Shown: positions 1 to 8,043, counted from the first letter of the stretch. The stretch: 64,000 nucleotides of DNA from Actinomadura pelletieri DSM 43383 (GCF_003634705.1 NZ_RBWU01000008.1:124001-188000); one strand, 5' to 3'. Numbers and translations: made by a program. The notes: generated by a model from the sequence alone, not told the origin.

Positions 1-286
1 CGGCTCGGGAACGAGGTTGCGCAGCGCCGCCTACGCACCGGATGGTGCCCATGTCCTGGTGCTGGTCCACGATGGCCGGTCGCACCAACTGCTCTGGTAC
101 TCGATGGACACCGGAACGGTCACTCGCCGGGTGCGGTTGCCGCCGGGCGAGTCCGGTGCCTCGACCGGTGTGGGGGTGGCCGGAGGGAAGGTCGCCGTGA
201 TGGTCGACGAGACCGTCCATCTCATCGACGGAACCAAGATCGAAACATCGCGCCTGGTGGGGGGCGGTCCGCCGGGCACGTGGTGA
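1..286 (+). CDS. C-terminal fragment of a beta-propeller-like protein (5' end outside window)
   Basis: The open frame runs in from the window edge (frame starting at base 2) and stops at 284-286, leaving about 94 residues. Short hydrophobic strands with turns such as SAAYAPDGAHVLVLVHDG and KVAVMVDETVHLIDG resemble one or two WD40/YVTN-like propeller blades, where a PDG turn precedes a strand. A TTG at 17 could be a start but has no SD, and the frame is open upstream, so this is more likely the tail of a larger protein. Function unknown. It is followed by 130 bp of non-coding DNA before the next operon. Confidence 0.5.
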   Translation, partial: GSGTRLRSAAYAPDGAHVLVLVHDGRSHQLLWYSMDTGTVTRRVRLPPGESGASTGVGVAGGKVAVMVDETVHLIDGTKIETSRLVGGGPPGTW

Positions 287-303
287 GCGTTTCCAAACAC
301 GTG

Positions 304-319
304 TGACCGCTAACGGTCA
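304..319. terminator. Short inverted repeat after the first gene
   Basis: TGACCG (304-309) and CGGTCA (314-319) form a perfect 6-bp stem around the loop CTAA, 18 bp after the stop at 286. There is no T-run, so it is a weak terminator or a protein-binding dyad. Confidence 0.3.
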
Positions 320-352
320 GTGAGAAACGCGAGGTGAGCGGGCTGTGGTGGT

Positions 353-388
353 CATGAACGGACACATGTAAGTATTGCGTCGTTCATG
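353..388. promoter_or_regulatory. Inverted repeat upstream of the RiPP operon (candidate operator/promoter)
   Basis: CATGAACG (353-360) is repeated exactly in inverted form as CGTTCATG (381-388), with 20 bp between. The spacer contains the palindrome ACATGT (364-369) and an AT-richer stretch (about 366-376) that could serve as a -10. The repeat lies 28 bp before the GTG start of the peptide gene. It could bind a dimeric regulator or form a leader hairpin. No regulator gene lies in the operon. Confidence 0.4.
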
Positions 389-415
389 GCGTATCACGCG
401 AAATGAGGTGAGTTG

Positions 416-607
416 GTGGAGAAGGACACCAATTTGGCGGGAAGTCTGCTGGAGGGCCTCGGTGCGGCTTCTGCACCGTTGAGCAGCTCCGCCAAGCCCG
501 GCTCCATTGACATGACGATCGAGGGCCGCGTGCAAAGGCTCCACGACAAGCTGGACTTCAGTGAGCGTGGGTCCTGCAACCCGCCATGGAGCGCGTGGGA
601 CAGCTGA
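416..607 (+). CDS. Putative RiPP precursor peptide, 63 aa, C-terminal CNPPWSAWDS
   Basis: This small gene starts with GTG at 416, preceded by the SD-like GAGGTGA at 405-411; a TTG at 413 is the only alternative. The N-terminal 50 residues are hydrophilic and leader-like (LAGSLLEGLG, then SIDMTIEGRVQRLHDKLDF). The last ten, CNPPWSAWDS, hold one Cys, two Pro and two Trp. W-x-x tripeptides (WSA, WDS) at the C terminus fit the pattern modified by cyclophane-forming radical SAM enzymes, which join an aromatic ring carbon to the beta-carbon two residues on. A maturase of that family is encoded two genes downstream. No GG or other obvious cleavage motif is seen, and no export or protease gene is in the operon. 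The call rests on size, position and composition; it could instead be a small structural peptide. Confidence 0.6.
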   Translation: MEKDTNLAGSLLEGLGAASAPLSSSAKPGSIDMTIEGRVQRLHDKLDFSERGSCNPPWSAWDS

Positions 608-615
608 CCGAGAGA

Positions 616-647
616 GGTGCCCCGGGTCGCGTCGCGCCCGGGGCACC
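616..647 (+). terminator. Intercistronic stem-loop between peptide gene and maturase genes
   Basis: GGTGCCCCGGG (616-626) pairs perfectly with CCCGGGGCACC (637-647) across a 10-nt loop, 8 bp after the peptide stop codon. A strong hairpin without a T-run at this place would attenuate read-through or protect the upstream message, so that peptide is made in excess over its modifying enzymes, as is common in RiPP operons. Confidence 0.65.
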
Positions 648-689
648 GCCCTTCGCACCGAAACGGCTTCGACGGAAAGAGTGTGATCG

Positions 690-1535
690 ATGACGGGGCT
701 GCGCCGGGGGTTCGGCGTCAATCTGTTGGCCGATTCCTGCACGCAGGACAGAGTTGAGATCAGTTCCGGTGTACGGCCCCTGGACGGTGCCGCGTCCCAG
801 CCCGCGGCGCCCGGAGCCGTGGTGGCGCGCGACGACTGGCGGCCGTTGCGCCCGGACGAGGCCGCCGTGCTGTTCCCCGGCGAACCGGTCAGCCTGGCCT
901 CGTCGGTGTCGGTGACCGACTTCGGCGAGGACATGGTGAAGGAGGCCCACGAGCGACTGCTCCCGGGCGTCGGCGCGGGCACGGACACCGGCCACGACCA
1001 GCAGGCGGCGCTGCGCGACTTCCAGGAGAAGATCCTCGGCCTGCTGTACGAGCGGCAGGGCCTCGTGCCGGAGTCGTTGGGCGCCGTCGACGTGGTCGTC
1101 CACCGTCCGGACCAACTCTCCACCGGCTTCAACGAGGGACTCAACGGCTACATGGGGCTGCACATCGACAGCCACCAACGGCTTCCGTTCGCCCAGTGCG
1201 CGGGCGCGATGACCCTCTGCTCGGTCAACGTCGGGTTCACCGACCGGTACCTGAACTTCGTCAACCTGCCCGTCCGGAACCTTCTGGCGATGCTCGCCGA
1301 GCGAGGAGAGCCGGTACCGGAGTCCTCGATCGCGCTGAAGGACACCTTCTTCCGCCTCTTCCCCGAGTACCCGGTGCTGCGCGTGCGCCTGGCCCCGGGG
1401 CAGGCGTACCTGTGCAACACCCAGAACACGATCCATGACGGCGCCACCAACGACCAGGGCCTTCCGGACGTCTCCCTGTTGACGATCAACGGGCTGCCGG
1501 ACTCGGTGCCTCGCCGCGCGGTGGCGCTCGCATGA
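690..1535 (+). CDS. 2OG-Fe(II) oxygenase-like protein of the RiPP operon
   Basis: 281 aa, ATG start at 690 with GGAAAGAG about 9 bp upstream. The C-terminal half reads as a double-stranded beta-helix: GLHIDSH gives an HxD metal pair (about H158 and D160), and NTIHDG gives the distal His (about H249) after a strand that carries the usual PGxxYLxN turn. These three residues would bind Fe(II) in a 2-oxoglutarate-dependent oxygenase. I do not recognise the subfamily, and a non-catalytic or other cupin-like role is possible. The stop overlaps the start of the radical SAM gene (ATGA), so the two are translationally coupled. A hydroxylation or desaturation of the peptide is the natural inference. 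Confidence 0.6.
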   Translation: MTGLRRGFGVNLLADSCTQDRVEISSGVRPLDGAASQPAAPGAVVARDDWRPLRPDEAAVLFPGEPVSLASSVSVTDFGEDMVKEAHERLLPGVGAGTDTGHDQQAALRDFQEKILGLLYERQGLVPESLGAVDVVVHRPDQLSTGFNEGLNGYMGLHIDSHQRLPFAQCAGAMTLCSVNVGFTDRYLNFVNLPVRNLLAMLAERGEPVPESSIALKDTFFRLFPEYPVLRVRLAPGQAYLCNTQNTIHDGATNDQGLPDVSLLTINGLPDSVPRRAVALA

Positions 1536-2665
1536 CCGAATCGTTCGAGTACGGGCCGATCCGGCGGGTCATCCTCCAGCCGACCGGCTTCTGCAACATC
1601 GACTGCGCCTACTGCTACCTGCCCGACCGGGACGTCCGCAAGGTGATGTCCCTCGACGTGGTCGAGGCGACGGGCCGCGTGCTGGCGGCGTCCGGGCTGC
1701 TGGACGACCGGCTGGAGGTCAGATGGCACGCGGGTGAACCGCTGACCGCGCCGATCTCCTTCTACCGGGAGGCGTGCACGGCGCTAAGGGCCGCCCTCGG
1801 CGGGCTCACGGACGTGCGTTTCTCCTTGCAGACCAACGGCACCCTGGTCACCGACCGATGGTGCGACCTGTTCGAGGAGTTCGGCTTCGACGTGGGCGTC
1901 AGCGTCGACGGCCCGGCCGAACTGCACGACGCCAACCGGCGCACCCGCGCGGGGAAGGGTACCCACGCGCGGACCATGGCGGGCATCGAGGTGCTCCGCT
2001 CACGCGGCATCCCCTTCTGGACCATCTCGGTGATCAGCGAACTGACGCTGGCCCACCGGGAGGAGTACCTGTCCTTCCTGGAGGACGTGCGGCCCGCGTC
2101 GGTCGGGCTCAACCCGGAGGAGACCGAGGGCGAGCACCGCTCGGAACTGTTCGGGCGGCACGGGTTCCGCGCCGCCTACACCGACTTCCTGGCCGAGATG
2201 TACCGCTGGCAGGAACGCACCGGAATTCCGGTGCGCCGGTTCACCGCCGCGCGGGAGGCGATCCTGTCGGCGGGCCTGGGGACGCGCAACGACCAGGTCG
2301 AGCCGCTGTGTCTGATCTCCGTGGACACCGACGGGCGGATGAGCAGCTTCTCGCCGGAGCTGCTCGGCTGGAAGGCGCCCGACTACGACGACTTCGTCCT
2401 GGGAAACGTGCTCGATCCCGACGTCACGCTGGCGGTGGCCGACTGGTCGCCGGGGTTCCGGCGGCTGGCCGCCGACATCGAGCGGGGCCGGTCGATGTGC
2501 CGTGACACCTGCTCCTACTTCCGGCTGTGCGGCGGCGGCGCCGCGGTCAACAAGTGGACCGAGAACGGGACGTTCGCCAGCACGGTCACCGGCTCCTGCC
2601 AGGCGAACACGATGGCTGTGGTCGACGTGGTGCTGGGGGCCCTCGAAGTCGAGGCGGGCGTGTGA
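1532..2665 (+). CDS. Radical SAM/SPASM peptide maturase, GrrM/OscB-like (cyclophane-forming type)
   Basis: 377 aa. The radical SAM motif CxxxCxxC is GFCNIDCAYCYLPDR (C21, C25, C28), which binds the 4Fe-4S cluster that cleaves SAM. The CYLPDR continuation, the WHAGEPL segment and the C-terminal auxiliary-cluster region (CRDTCSYFRLCGGGAAVNK, ENGTF, final SCQ) closely match the layout I know for the GrrM/OscB group. Those enzymes form three-residue cyclophanes on Trp, Tyr or Phe in a precursor. The enzyme has the usual length for the family. It overlaps its upstream neighbour by ATGA and its downstream neighbour by GTGTGA. Its likely substrate is the 63-aa peptide at 416, whose core carries two Trp; that peptide does not end in the Gly/Tyr/Arg motif typical of Grr precursors. 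Confidence 0.85.
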   Translation: MTESFEYGPIRRVILQPTGFCNIDCAYCYLPDRDVRKVMSLDVVEATGRVLAASGLLDDRLEVRWHAGEPLTAPISFYREACTALRAALGGLTDVRFSLQTNGTLVTDRWCDLFEEFGFDVGVSVDGPAELHDANRRTRAGKGTHARTMAGIEVLRSRGIPFWTISVISELTLAHREEYLSFLEDVRPASVGLNPEETEGEHRSELFGRHGFRAAYTDFLAEMYRWQERTGIPVRRFTAAREAILSAGLGTRNDQVEPLCLISVDTDGRMSSFSPELLGWKAPDYDDFVLGNVLDPDVTLAVADWSPGFRRLAADIERGRSMCRDTCSYFRLCGGGAAVNKWTENGTFASTVTGSCQANTMAVVDVVLGALEVEAGV

Positions 2666-4197
2666 AGGGACCTGACGGTCCGGTGCGAATTCACGGGCAC
2701 TGCCGCCTGGACGAGGACGCGATCCGGGCCGCTCTGCGCGAGGGACGAGCCGAACGGCTGGTGGACGCGGGCGGCGCCTTCGTCATCGTCGCCCGGGGCG
2801 CGGCCGAGGACGTCATCGTCTCGTCCCGATCCGTCGCGGTCGCCTACCATCACGGTCGCGCGGCGCACGGCCGTCGCCTCGCGGACGTCGCCGCCACGCT
2901 GCCCTTCGCGTGGAATCACCGGGCCGTGGCGGACTTCCTCGTGTTCGCGCATCCGCTCGGGGACGACACGTTCCATCCCGGCGTCCGGCTGGTGCCTCCC
3001 GGTTCGGTGAGCATCACGCGCGGGGACGGCGGGCTCGAATGCCGGCCCGCACCACCCGAACCCGGCCCCGCCGAACAAGGCGCGGACGCGGCGGCGCGCG
3101 CCCTGGTCGACGCCGTTCGCGGGGACGCCGGTGCCGAATGCGGCCTGTCGATGTCCGGTGGGCTGGACTCGCGGGTGCTGCTCGCCGCGCTGCTGCGTCT
3201 CGGGCACCGTCCCACGCTGTTCGTCTCCGGAGTGCCGGGCTCGTTCGACCGGGAGGTCGCCTCGGCCATCGCCCGGCGCTACGACCTGCCGCTCGTGGTG
3301 ACGCGGGTGGAGGCGCGGACGTTGCTGGACGGCTCCCTTGACGGCGACGCCGCGGGCATCGGGCTCCTCCCGTTGACCGGCCGCGCGGGCCTGGAACACC
3401 TCCGCGTCGCCGCCGGAGACCACGGCCCGCCGATTCTGCTCGGCGTGGGCGGCGAGTACGCGCGCGGCTACTACGCCGCGGGCCGTGGGCTGTCCGCCCT
3501 CCGTCAGGCGGCGTTGCCGGGACGGCACGCCACCGAGATCGTCACGCGCCGATACCCCGTGCCGCTGACCCCGCGCGAACTGGAGATGGTCCATCCCGCG
3601 CTGCGCGACGCCCTGCACCCGGAGGCGGTCCGGGACCGGGTCGCCTCGACGTCACGCGCGTCGGGGTCGGCGTTGGACCGGTCCGACGAGTTCTTCCTGA
3701 CCCAGTACGCCCGGCACAAGATCAGTGCCGAGCTGGCTTCGCTGGACGGGCACGTCCGATGGCGGGCGCCGTTCCTCGACCCCGGCTGGGTCCGGGCCGT
3801 CCGTGCGCTGCCCCGGCGCTGGAAACTCGGAAGTCGGCTGCACCGGTACTGCGTGGCGCGCCTGTGGCCGTCGCTGCTGGACTTCCCCGAGGCCGGGGCC
3901 TCCGCCGGGACGCTCGCCCGCAGACCCCCGCCCGCCTACTGGCTCACCGGAACCCGACACCCGCCCGGCCCGCACTACCTGGATCAGCGGATGTTCCGTT
4001 CCGGGCCCCTCGTCGACCTCGTCCGCGAACACCGCGACAGCTTGGAGGACCTCGTGCAACCTGAGTTGATCGACGCGCTGGCCGCCGAGCAGGCCGCCGA
4101 GGGGCGACGACCGCATCTCACCTTCGGCCTGCTCGCCCTCGGCCTCTACCGGCGGCGGGTCCGGCAGCTCGCCGGCGACCACCGGGCGGTGTCATGA
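2662..4197 (+). CDS. Asparagine-synthetase/lasso-cyclase-like ATP-dependent amide ligase
   Basis: 511 aa from the GTG at 2662, which overlaps the preceding stop (GTGTGA); longer upstream starts would run far into the radical SAM gene. The PP-loop SMSGGLDSRVLL (about residues 163-174) is the ATP-pyrophosphatase motif of asparagine synthetases. The N-terminal part has a glutaminase-like fold (DAGGAFVIVA) but lacks the N-terminal catalytic Cys, so ammonia from glutamine is not expected. The same loss occurs in lasso-peptide cyclases and beta-lactam synthetases, which adenylate a carboxylate and close an amide on an internal amine. Beside a peptide gene it may form a macrolactam or amidate the C terminus or an Asp side chain. 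No lasso leader peptidase (B protein) or separate RRE gene is nearby, so this is not a standard lasso operon. Confidence 0.75.
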   Translation: MKGPDGPVRIHGHCRLDEDAIRAALREGRAERLVDAGGAFVIVARGAAEDVIVSSRSVAVAYHHGRAAHGRRLADVAATLPFAWNHRAVADFLVFAHPLGDDTFHPGVRLVPPGSVSITRGDGGLECRPAPPEPGPAEQGADAAARALVDAVRGDAGAECGLSMSGGLDSRVLLAALLRLGHRPTLFVSGVPGSFDREVASAIARRYDLPLVVTRVEARTLLDGSLDGDAAGIGLLPLTGRAGLEHLRVAAGDHGPPILLGVGGEYARGYYAAGRGLSALRQAALPGRHATEIVTRRYPVPLTPRELEMVHPALRDALHPEAVRDRVASTSRASGSALDRSDEFFLTQYARHKISAELASLDGHVRWRAPFLDPGWVRAVRALPRRWKLGSRLHRYCVARLWPSLLDFPEAGASAGTLARRPPPAYWLTGTRHPPGPHYLDQRMFRSGPLVDLVREHRDSLEDLVQPELIDALAAEQAAEGRRPHLTFGLLALGLYRRRVRQLAGDHRAVS

Positions 4198-5453
4198 CGT
4201 CCGGCGTGGTCGACGAGCTGCTGCGCGCCTGCGCGGAACCGGTGGAGCCGACCGGCCCGAACGTGCCCGCGCTGCTGGCGGCACTGACCAGGGCGGGCCA
4301 GGTGGACACGGCGATCAGCGGCGCGGACGCCGTCATCGAGCCGGGGCCGCGGATCGCGGCGCTGTGCGCGATCGCCCGCGTCCTGGCGGGACGGGACCCG
4401 TCCGGCGAACTGGTGCGGACGGCGCTGCACCGCTCCGGCGACGTCCCCGACCCCTGGTCGCGCGCCGAGGCGCGGCGCACGATCGCGGTGACCGCGGCGA
4501 TCTGCGGCGACGTCGACGAGGCCCTCATTACGGCCGACACCATCGGTTTCAGCGAGCACCGGATCACGGCGCTCGCGCGGATCTCGCGACGGCTGAGCGC
4601 GGCGGCCCGTCCCGGCCGCGCGCACGAGATCGCGGTCGCGGCGCGGCGACAGTGCGAACGGGTGGAGTACCCCGGCCGGGAAGTCACGGCGCTCACGGAG
4701 GTGGCCATCGCCCTCGCCGCCGCCGGAGACGTCGACACGGGCACGGACGTGGCCGGTGACCTGGGCGATCCATGGGCCCGCGCCGAGGCCCTCACCGGCA
4801 TCGCCGTCCCGCTGGCCCGTGCCGGGGCGACCGGACGCGCCCAGGAGATCGCCGCGCGGGCCGTCGCCGCCGCCCGCGACGTCCCGTACCTCGCCTGGCG
4901 CTCGGAGGCCCTCGCCGCCGTCGCCGACCTCTACTTCCGGACCGGGAACCTCGATGTCGCCGTCCCGCTGGCACGCGGAAACGAGGACCCGCTGTGGCGG
5001 GCCGACGCACTCCTGCGCGGCGCCGCCCGGCTCCTGCGCACGGGCCCGGACACCCCCGCGGAGCGGCTCGCCGACGAGGCGCTGACCTCGGCCGACGGGA
5101 TCGGCCACGCATGGTGGAACCCCGCCGCACTGGCCGCCTACGCCGCCGCGCTGGCGTCCACCGGACAGGTCGACCGGGCACGGCGGGCCGCCGCCCGCGC
5201 GGGCCGGCCCGAGCCCCGCGCCCGGGTGCTGACCCGGATCGCCCACGAGCTTCCCCGTGAGGACGGCGACGGGTTCGAGTCGCTGGCGGCCGAGCTGCTC
5301 GACTGCTGCCGAAGGATGGCCGACCCGGTCGCGGCACGGCGGGCGAGCGTCGACCTCCTCACCGCCTGGCCGGGCCTGCCCGGCATGGGCTCTCAGGACG
5401 CGGGCAGCAGCTTGACCAGCTCCGGTTTGAAGAGCCCCTTCACCCGTGCGTAG
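4194..5453 (+). CDS. Helical-repeat (TPR/HEAT-like) protein, last gene of the RiPP operon
   Basis: 419 aa, starting by ATGA overlap with the ligase gene. The protein is almost wholly alpha-helical, built from repeats of about 35-45 residues such as ALTEVAIALAAAGDVDTGTD, ALTGIAVPLARAGATGRAQE and ALAAVADLYFRTGNLDVAVP. These resemble TPR-type units in which a helix ending in A-x-x-G-x-x-x-x-A is followed by a second helix. No catalytic motif is seen. It may scaffold the maturation enzymes or bind the leader peptide. The last 61 bases overlap the 3' end of the convergent kinase gene, and the C-terminal 20 or so residues (SQDAGSSLTSSGLKS) look like an extension unrelated to the repeats. Confidence 0.6.
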   Translation: MTSGVVDELLRACAEPVEPTGPNVPALLAALTRAGQVDTAISGADAVIEPGPRIAALCAIARVLAGRDPSGELVRTALHRSGDVPDPWSRAEARRTIAVTAAICGDVDEALITADTIGFSEHRITALARISRRLSAAARPGRAHEIAVAARRQCERVEYPGREVTALTEVAIALAAAGDVDTGTDVAGDLGDPWARAEALTGIAVPLARAGATGRAQEIAARAVAAARDVPYLAWRSEALAAVADLYFRTGNLDVAVPLARGNEDPLWRADALLRGAARLLRTGPDTPAERLADEALTSADGIGHAWWNPAALAAYAAALASTGQVDRARRAAARAGRPEPRARVLTRIAHELPREDGDGFESLAAELLDCCRRMADPVAARRASVDLLTAWPGLPGMGSQDAGSSLTSSGLKSPFTRA

Positions 5454-7261
5454 GGGATGGGGAAGCTGTAGGCGGCGGTGCGCCTCAAGTCGAAGGGGTC
5501 ACCGGCCACACCGAGGTTCTGTCCGGTGAACACGAGGTTGAACTGCTTGTCGCCGAAGAACGGCTGCGCCCAGGGAGGAGACTCCGGACGTCGCGCGGCC
5601 AGGTGAAACGCCTCCCGGTTGAAGGGATTGAAGAAGCCGCCCGTGCCGGTGTAGCCGCGCCGTACTTGCAGCTTCTCCTCGCCTTCCGGGATGGCGTTCC
5701 ACAGGCGCATCATTCCCGCGTCGTTGTACGAGGCCGGTTGGAACACGTCGTCGGCCGTCAACGCACGGCCGGTGCGCAGATCGACGGTGACGGAGAACCC
5801 GGGAAAGTAGCGCGGTACCTCGCCGCACCTGCGCTGGAAGTCGGGCACGTAACGAACCGACACCAGCGTCGGCCCAGTCAGCCCCTTGACCACCCGGGTG
5901 CCCAGGAGATTCCTGCCGTCACCGCAGGCGGCCCGCAGGGCGGGGGTCCGCGTCCAGTACTTATAGAAGTCGATGGCCTGGTCGAGCGGGACGCGCAGTG
6001 CCTTGTTGGCGGCGGCCTGCACCGACGCGTCCTCCATGCCCTTGATCTGCGCGTACTGGCCGTTCTGGACGCGCAACACCCGGTCGGGATGGTCCTGGTT
6101 CAGTGTGGCCAGGGTGACCACGGGTGCCGTCGCGGCCTCCGGACGGGTCGCCTGGTAGGCGACGACGCCCACGGTGCTCGCCGCCGTCGCTCCCGCGACG
6201 ACCACCGCGGCCTTGGCCACGGTCGCCTTGGCCAGAAAACCCGAGGACGTCTGGGCGACACCACTCGCACCCCCGGCCCCCGCGCCCCCGGCCCCCGCTC
6301 CTCCGGCTCCCGCGCTCCCGGCTCCGGCCGTCCCGGTACCGGCGGCGCTCATCGCGGCGCCCGCCCCGGCACCTGCCGCCACCGGCGCGGGCAACCCGGC
6401 CGCGATCAGCGGGAACAGCAGGGAGAGCGCCGCCGCGGTGGTGGCGAGGGTACGGACACCGCGCTGCTCCCAGTCGTGCCCGTACGCGGTGCGCGCCGTC
6501 TCCTCCAGGTCCGCGACGAACTCCAACGCTCCCGCGTGGCGCTCATCCGGGTCCTTGGCCATGCCCCTGGCGACCAGCGGCCGCAGCGGCTCGGGAAGGT
6601 CGTCCAACGGGATGGGCGCCGCGAGATGTTCGTCGCGCAACCCGTCCGCCGTCTCGGCGCCGAACGGGCGCATCCCCGCAACGCACTCGTAGAAGACGCA
6701 GGCCGCCGCGTAGACGTCGGTGGACGGTCCGGCCTCCGCGCCCAGCCACTGCTCGGGCGCCATGTAGAGCGGCGTGCCCGACCGCGACGCGGAACCGGCG
6801 ACGGACGCGATGCCGAAGTCGATGAGCTTGCTGCGCCCGTCCTCGGGCACCACCACGTTCGCGGGCTTGTAGTCGCGGTGGACGACCCCGACCGCGTGCG
6901 CCGCCGCCAGCCCGAGCAGGGACCCCTTCAGGACGGTCAGCGCCGCCGTCGGCTCCAGCCGCCCGTACTCCTTGAGGATCTCCTTCAGCGAGACGCCGTT
7001 CACGGCCTCCATCACGATCGCGCTGCCCTGCGCGCTCTCGACCAGCTGGTACAGCCGGGCGACATGCGGGCTGGACACCTGGGCCAGCATCTTCGCCTCA
7101 TGCCGCAGCCCGGCCAGGGTGGACTCGTCCGCCCGCGCCGAAACGTATTTCACCGCGACCGGATGACCCGATTCCTCATGCTGCGCCAGGACGACCCGTC
7201 CCTGCGCCCCGGCACCGAGTTCCCGCACCTCACGGAACCCGGAGATCTGCCAGTTCCCCAC
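5393..7261 (-). CDS. Membrane-anchored Ser/Thr protein kinase (PknB/Hanks type)
   Basis: 622 aa. I chose the GTG at 7261 because AGGAG lies 6-7 bp upstream; the longer open frame has no SD and would run into the preceding lipoprotein gene. The kinase domain (about residues 8-265) has the Gly-loop GAGAQGRVVL, the ATP Lys in AVKY, the catalytic loop HRDYKPANV, DFG in LIDFGIAS and APEQW in the activation segment. A Gly/Ala-rich low-complexity linker (TAGAGSAGAGGAGAGG) and a hydrophobic membrane segment (VAKAAVVVAGATAASTVGVV) follow. The remaining 200 residues form an extracytoplasmic domain with several Cys that may sense a ligand. It lies 37 bp after the lipoprotein gene, probably in one transcript. 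Confidence 0.9.
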   Translation of the reverse strand: MGNWQISGFREVRELGAGAQGRVVLAQHEESGHPVAVKYVSARADESTLAGLRHEAKMLAQVSSPHVARLYQLVESAQGSAIVMEAVNGVSLKEILKEYGRLEPTAALTVLKGSLLGLAAAHAVGVVHRDYKPANVVVPEDGRSKLIDFGIASVAGSASRSGTPLYMAPEQWLGAEAGPSTDVYAAACVFYECVAGMRPFGAETADGLRDEHLAAPIPLDDLPEPLRPLVARGMAKDPDERHAGALEFVADLEETARTAYGHDWEQRGVRTLATTAAALSLLFPLIAAGLPAPVAAGAGAGAAMSAAGTGTAGAGSAGAGGAGAGGAGAGGASGVAQTSSGFLAKATVAKAAVVVAGATAASTVGVVAYQATRPEAATAPVVTLATLNQDHPDRVLRVQNGQYAQIKGMEDASVQAAANKALRVPLDQAIDFYKYWTRTPALRAACGDGRNLLGTRVVKGLTGPTLVSVRYVPDFQRRCGEVPRYFPGFSVTVDLRTGRALTADDVFQPASYNDAGMMRLWNAIPEGEEKLQVRRGYTGTGGFFNPFNREAFHLAARRPESPPWAQPFFGDKQFNLVFTGQNLGVAGDPFDLRRTAAYSFPIPYARVKGLFKPELVKLLPAS

Positions 7262-7298
7262 TTGCTCTCCTGTAGCCCGAACGACGGTGGCGCGGTCC

Positions 7299-7877
7299 TC
7301 AGTTGTGGCAGGTCTGTTCGGCCAGGTCGAGGACCAGTTCCTGGACGCGTCCGCCATCGATCAGGAACGTGTACACCGCCTTCGGATTGCCCGGCACGAC
7401 GGTGAACGAGGCGTTCGGGCCCTTCCGCAGCTTCGGATACGCCTTCTCGACCTCGGCGGTGGACGATCCGAGCGCGATGCCCTCGGGCGTGCGCATGTCC
7501 TCCACGGCGAAGATCGACGCGATGCCGAGTTCGGCGGAGAAGTACCCTCCGGCGCTCGACTTCTTCTGGGGGAACTTCCTGAGGTCGAACGTGCCGCACC
7601 CCATCGCGCCCGGCGGCTCGGTCTTGACCGTGATCAAGCCGGTGGACTCGGCCTTGTCCCTGCTCATCCCGAGTTGGACCGTGCCGTACCCGGTGGGTCC
7701 GAGAAAGACCGGCCCGTCGGGTGCGGTGCCCGGCGAGGCGGAGGCGGACGGAGTGCCGCCCGCGGACGACGGGCTTGCGGCGGCCGTCGGACCGGCGTCC
7801 GACCCGCCGCTTCCGCACGCACTCACCACCACCACACCGGCGACCATCGCGACCACGAAGCCCGAACGTCGGTACAT
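7299..7877 (-). CDS. Secreted lipoprotein of unknown function
   Basis: 192 aa. The ATG at 7877 is preceded by GGGAGGATGGGGC, a clear SD; a longer frame upstream has none. The N terminus is a lipoprotein signal: MYRRSGFVVAMVAGVVVVSAC, with the lipobox VSAC giving a diacylglyceryl Cys. A Ser/Thr/Pro/Ala linker follows, then a domain of about 130 residues beginning GPTGYGTVQLGMSRDKAEST, a pattern seen in small actinobacterial lipoproteins, and ending with a Cys (EQTCHN). It sits directly upstream of the membrane kinase, so it may present a ligand to or modulate the kinase ectodomain. That link is inferred from position only. Confidence 0.75.
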   Translation of the reverse strand: MYRRSGFVVAMVAGVVVVSACGSGGSDAGPTAAASPSSAGGTPSASASPGTAPDGPVFLGPTGYGTVQLGMSRDKAESTGLITVKTEPPGAMGCGTFDLRKFPQKKSSAGGYFSAELGIASIFAVEDMRTPEGIALGSSTAEVEKAYPKLRKGPNASFTVVPGNPKAVYTFLIDGGRVQELVLDLAEQTCHN

Positions 7878-8043
7878 GCCCCATCCTCCCCGCAACCGAT
7901 CTCGGAGCATTTCACCACTTCGCGGCCGTCCGGAATGCCCGATGAGGTGCCGATCACATGACCGTTTGTGGCTAAAAGACTTGGTGTTCCGCGGTCGGCG
8001 GAACGGGGGAGACGCGACGGCGACGCCGACTTACGATGTGCGC

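Noticed and set aside
2662-4197. A lasso-peptide operon, because of the asparagine-synthetase-like cyclase
   Set aside because: No B-type leader peptidase or RRE gene is present, and the peptide has no ring-forming acidic residue at position 7-9 of a plausible core. The neighbours are radical SAM and 2OG-like proteins instead.
5603-7405. 600-codon plus-strand open frame opposite the kinase
   Set aside because: It is an antisense shadow of a clear kinase gene, rich in Arg/Gly/Pro as expected from GC-rich DNA.
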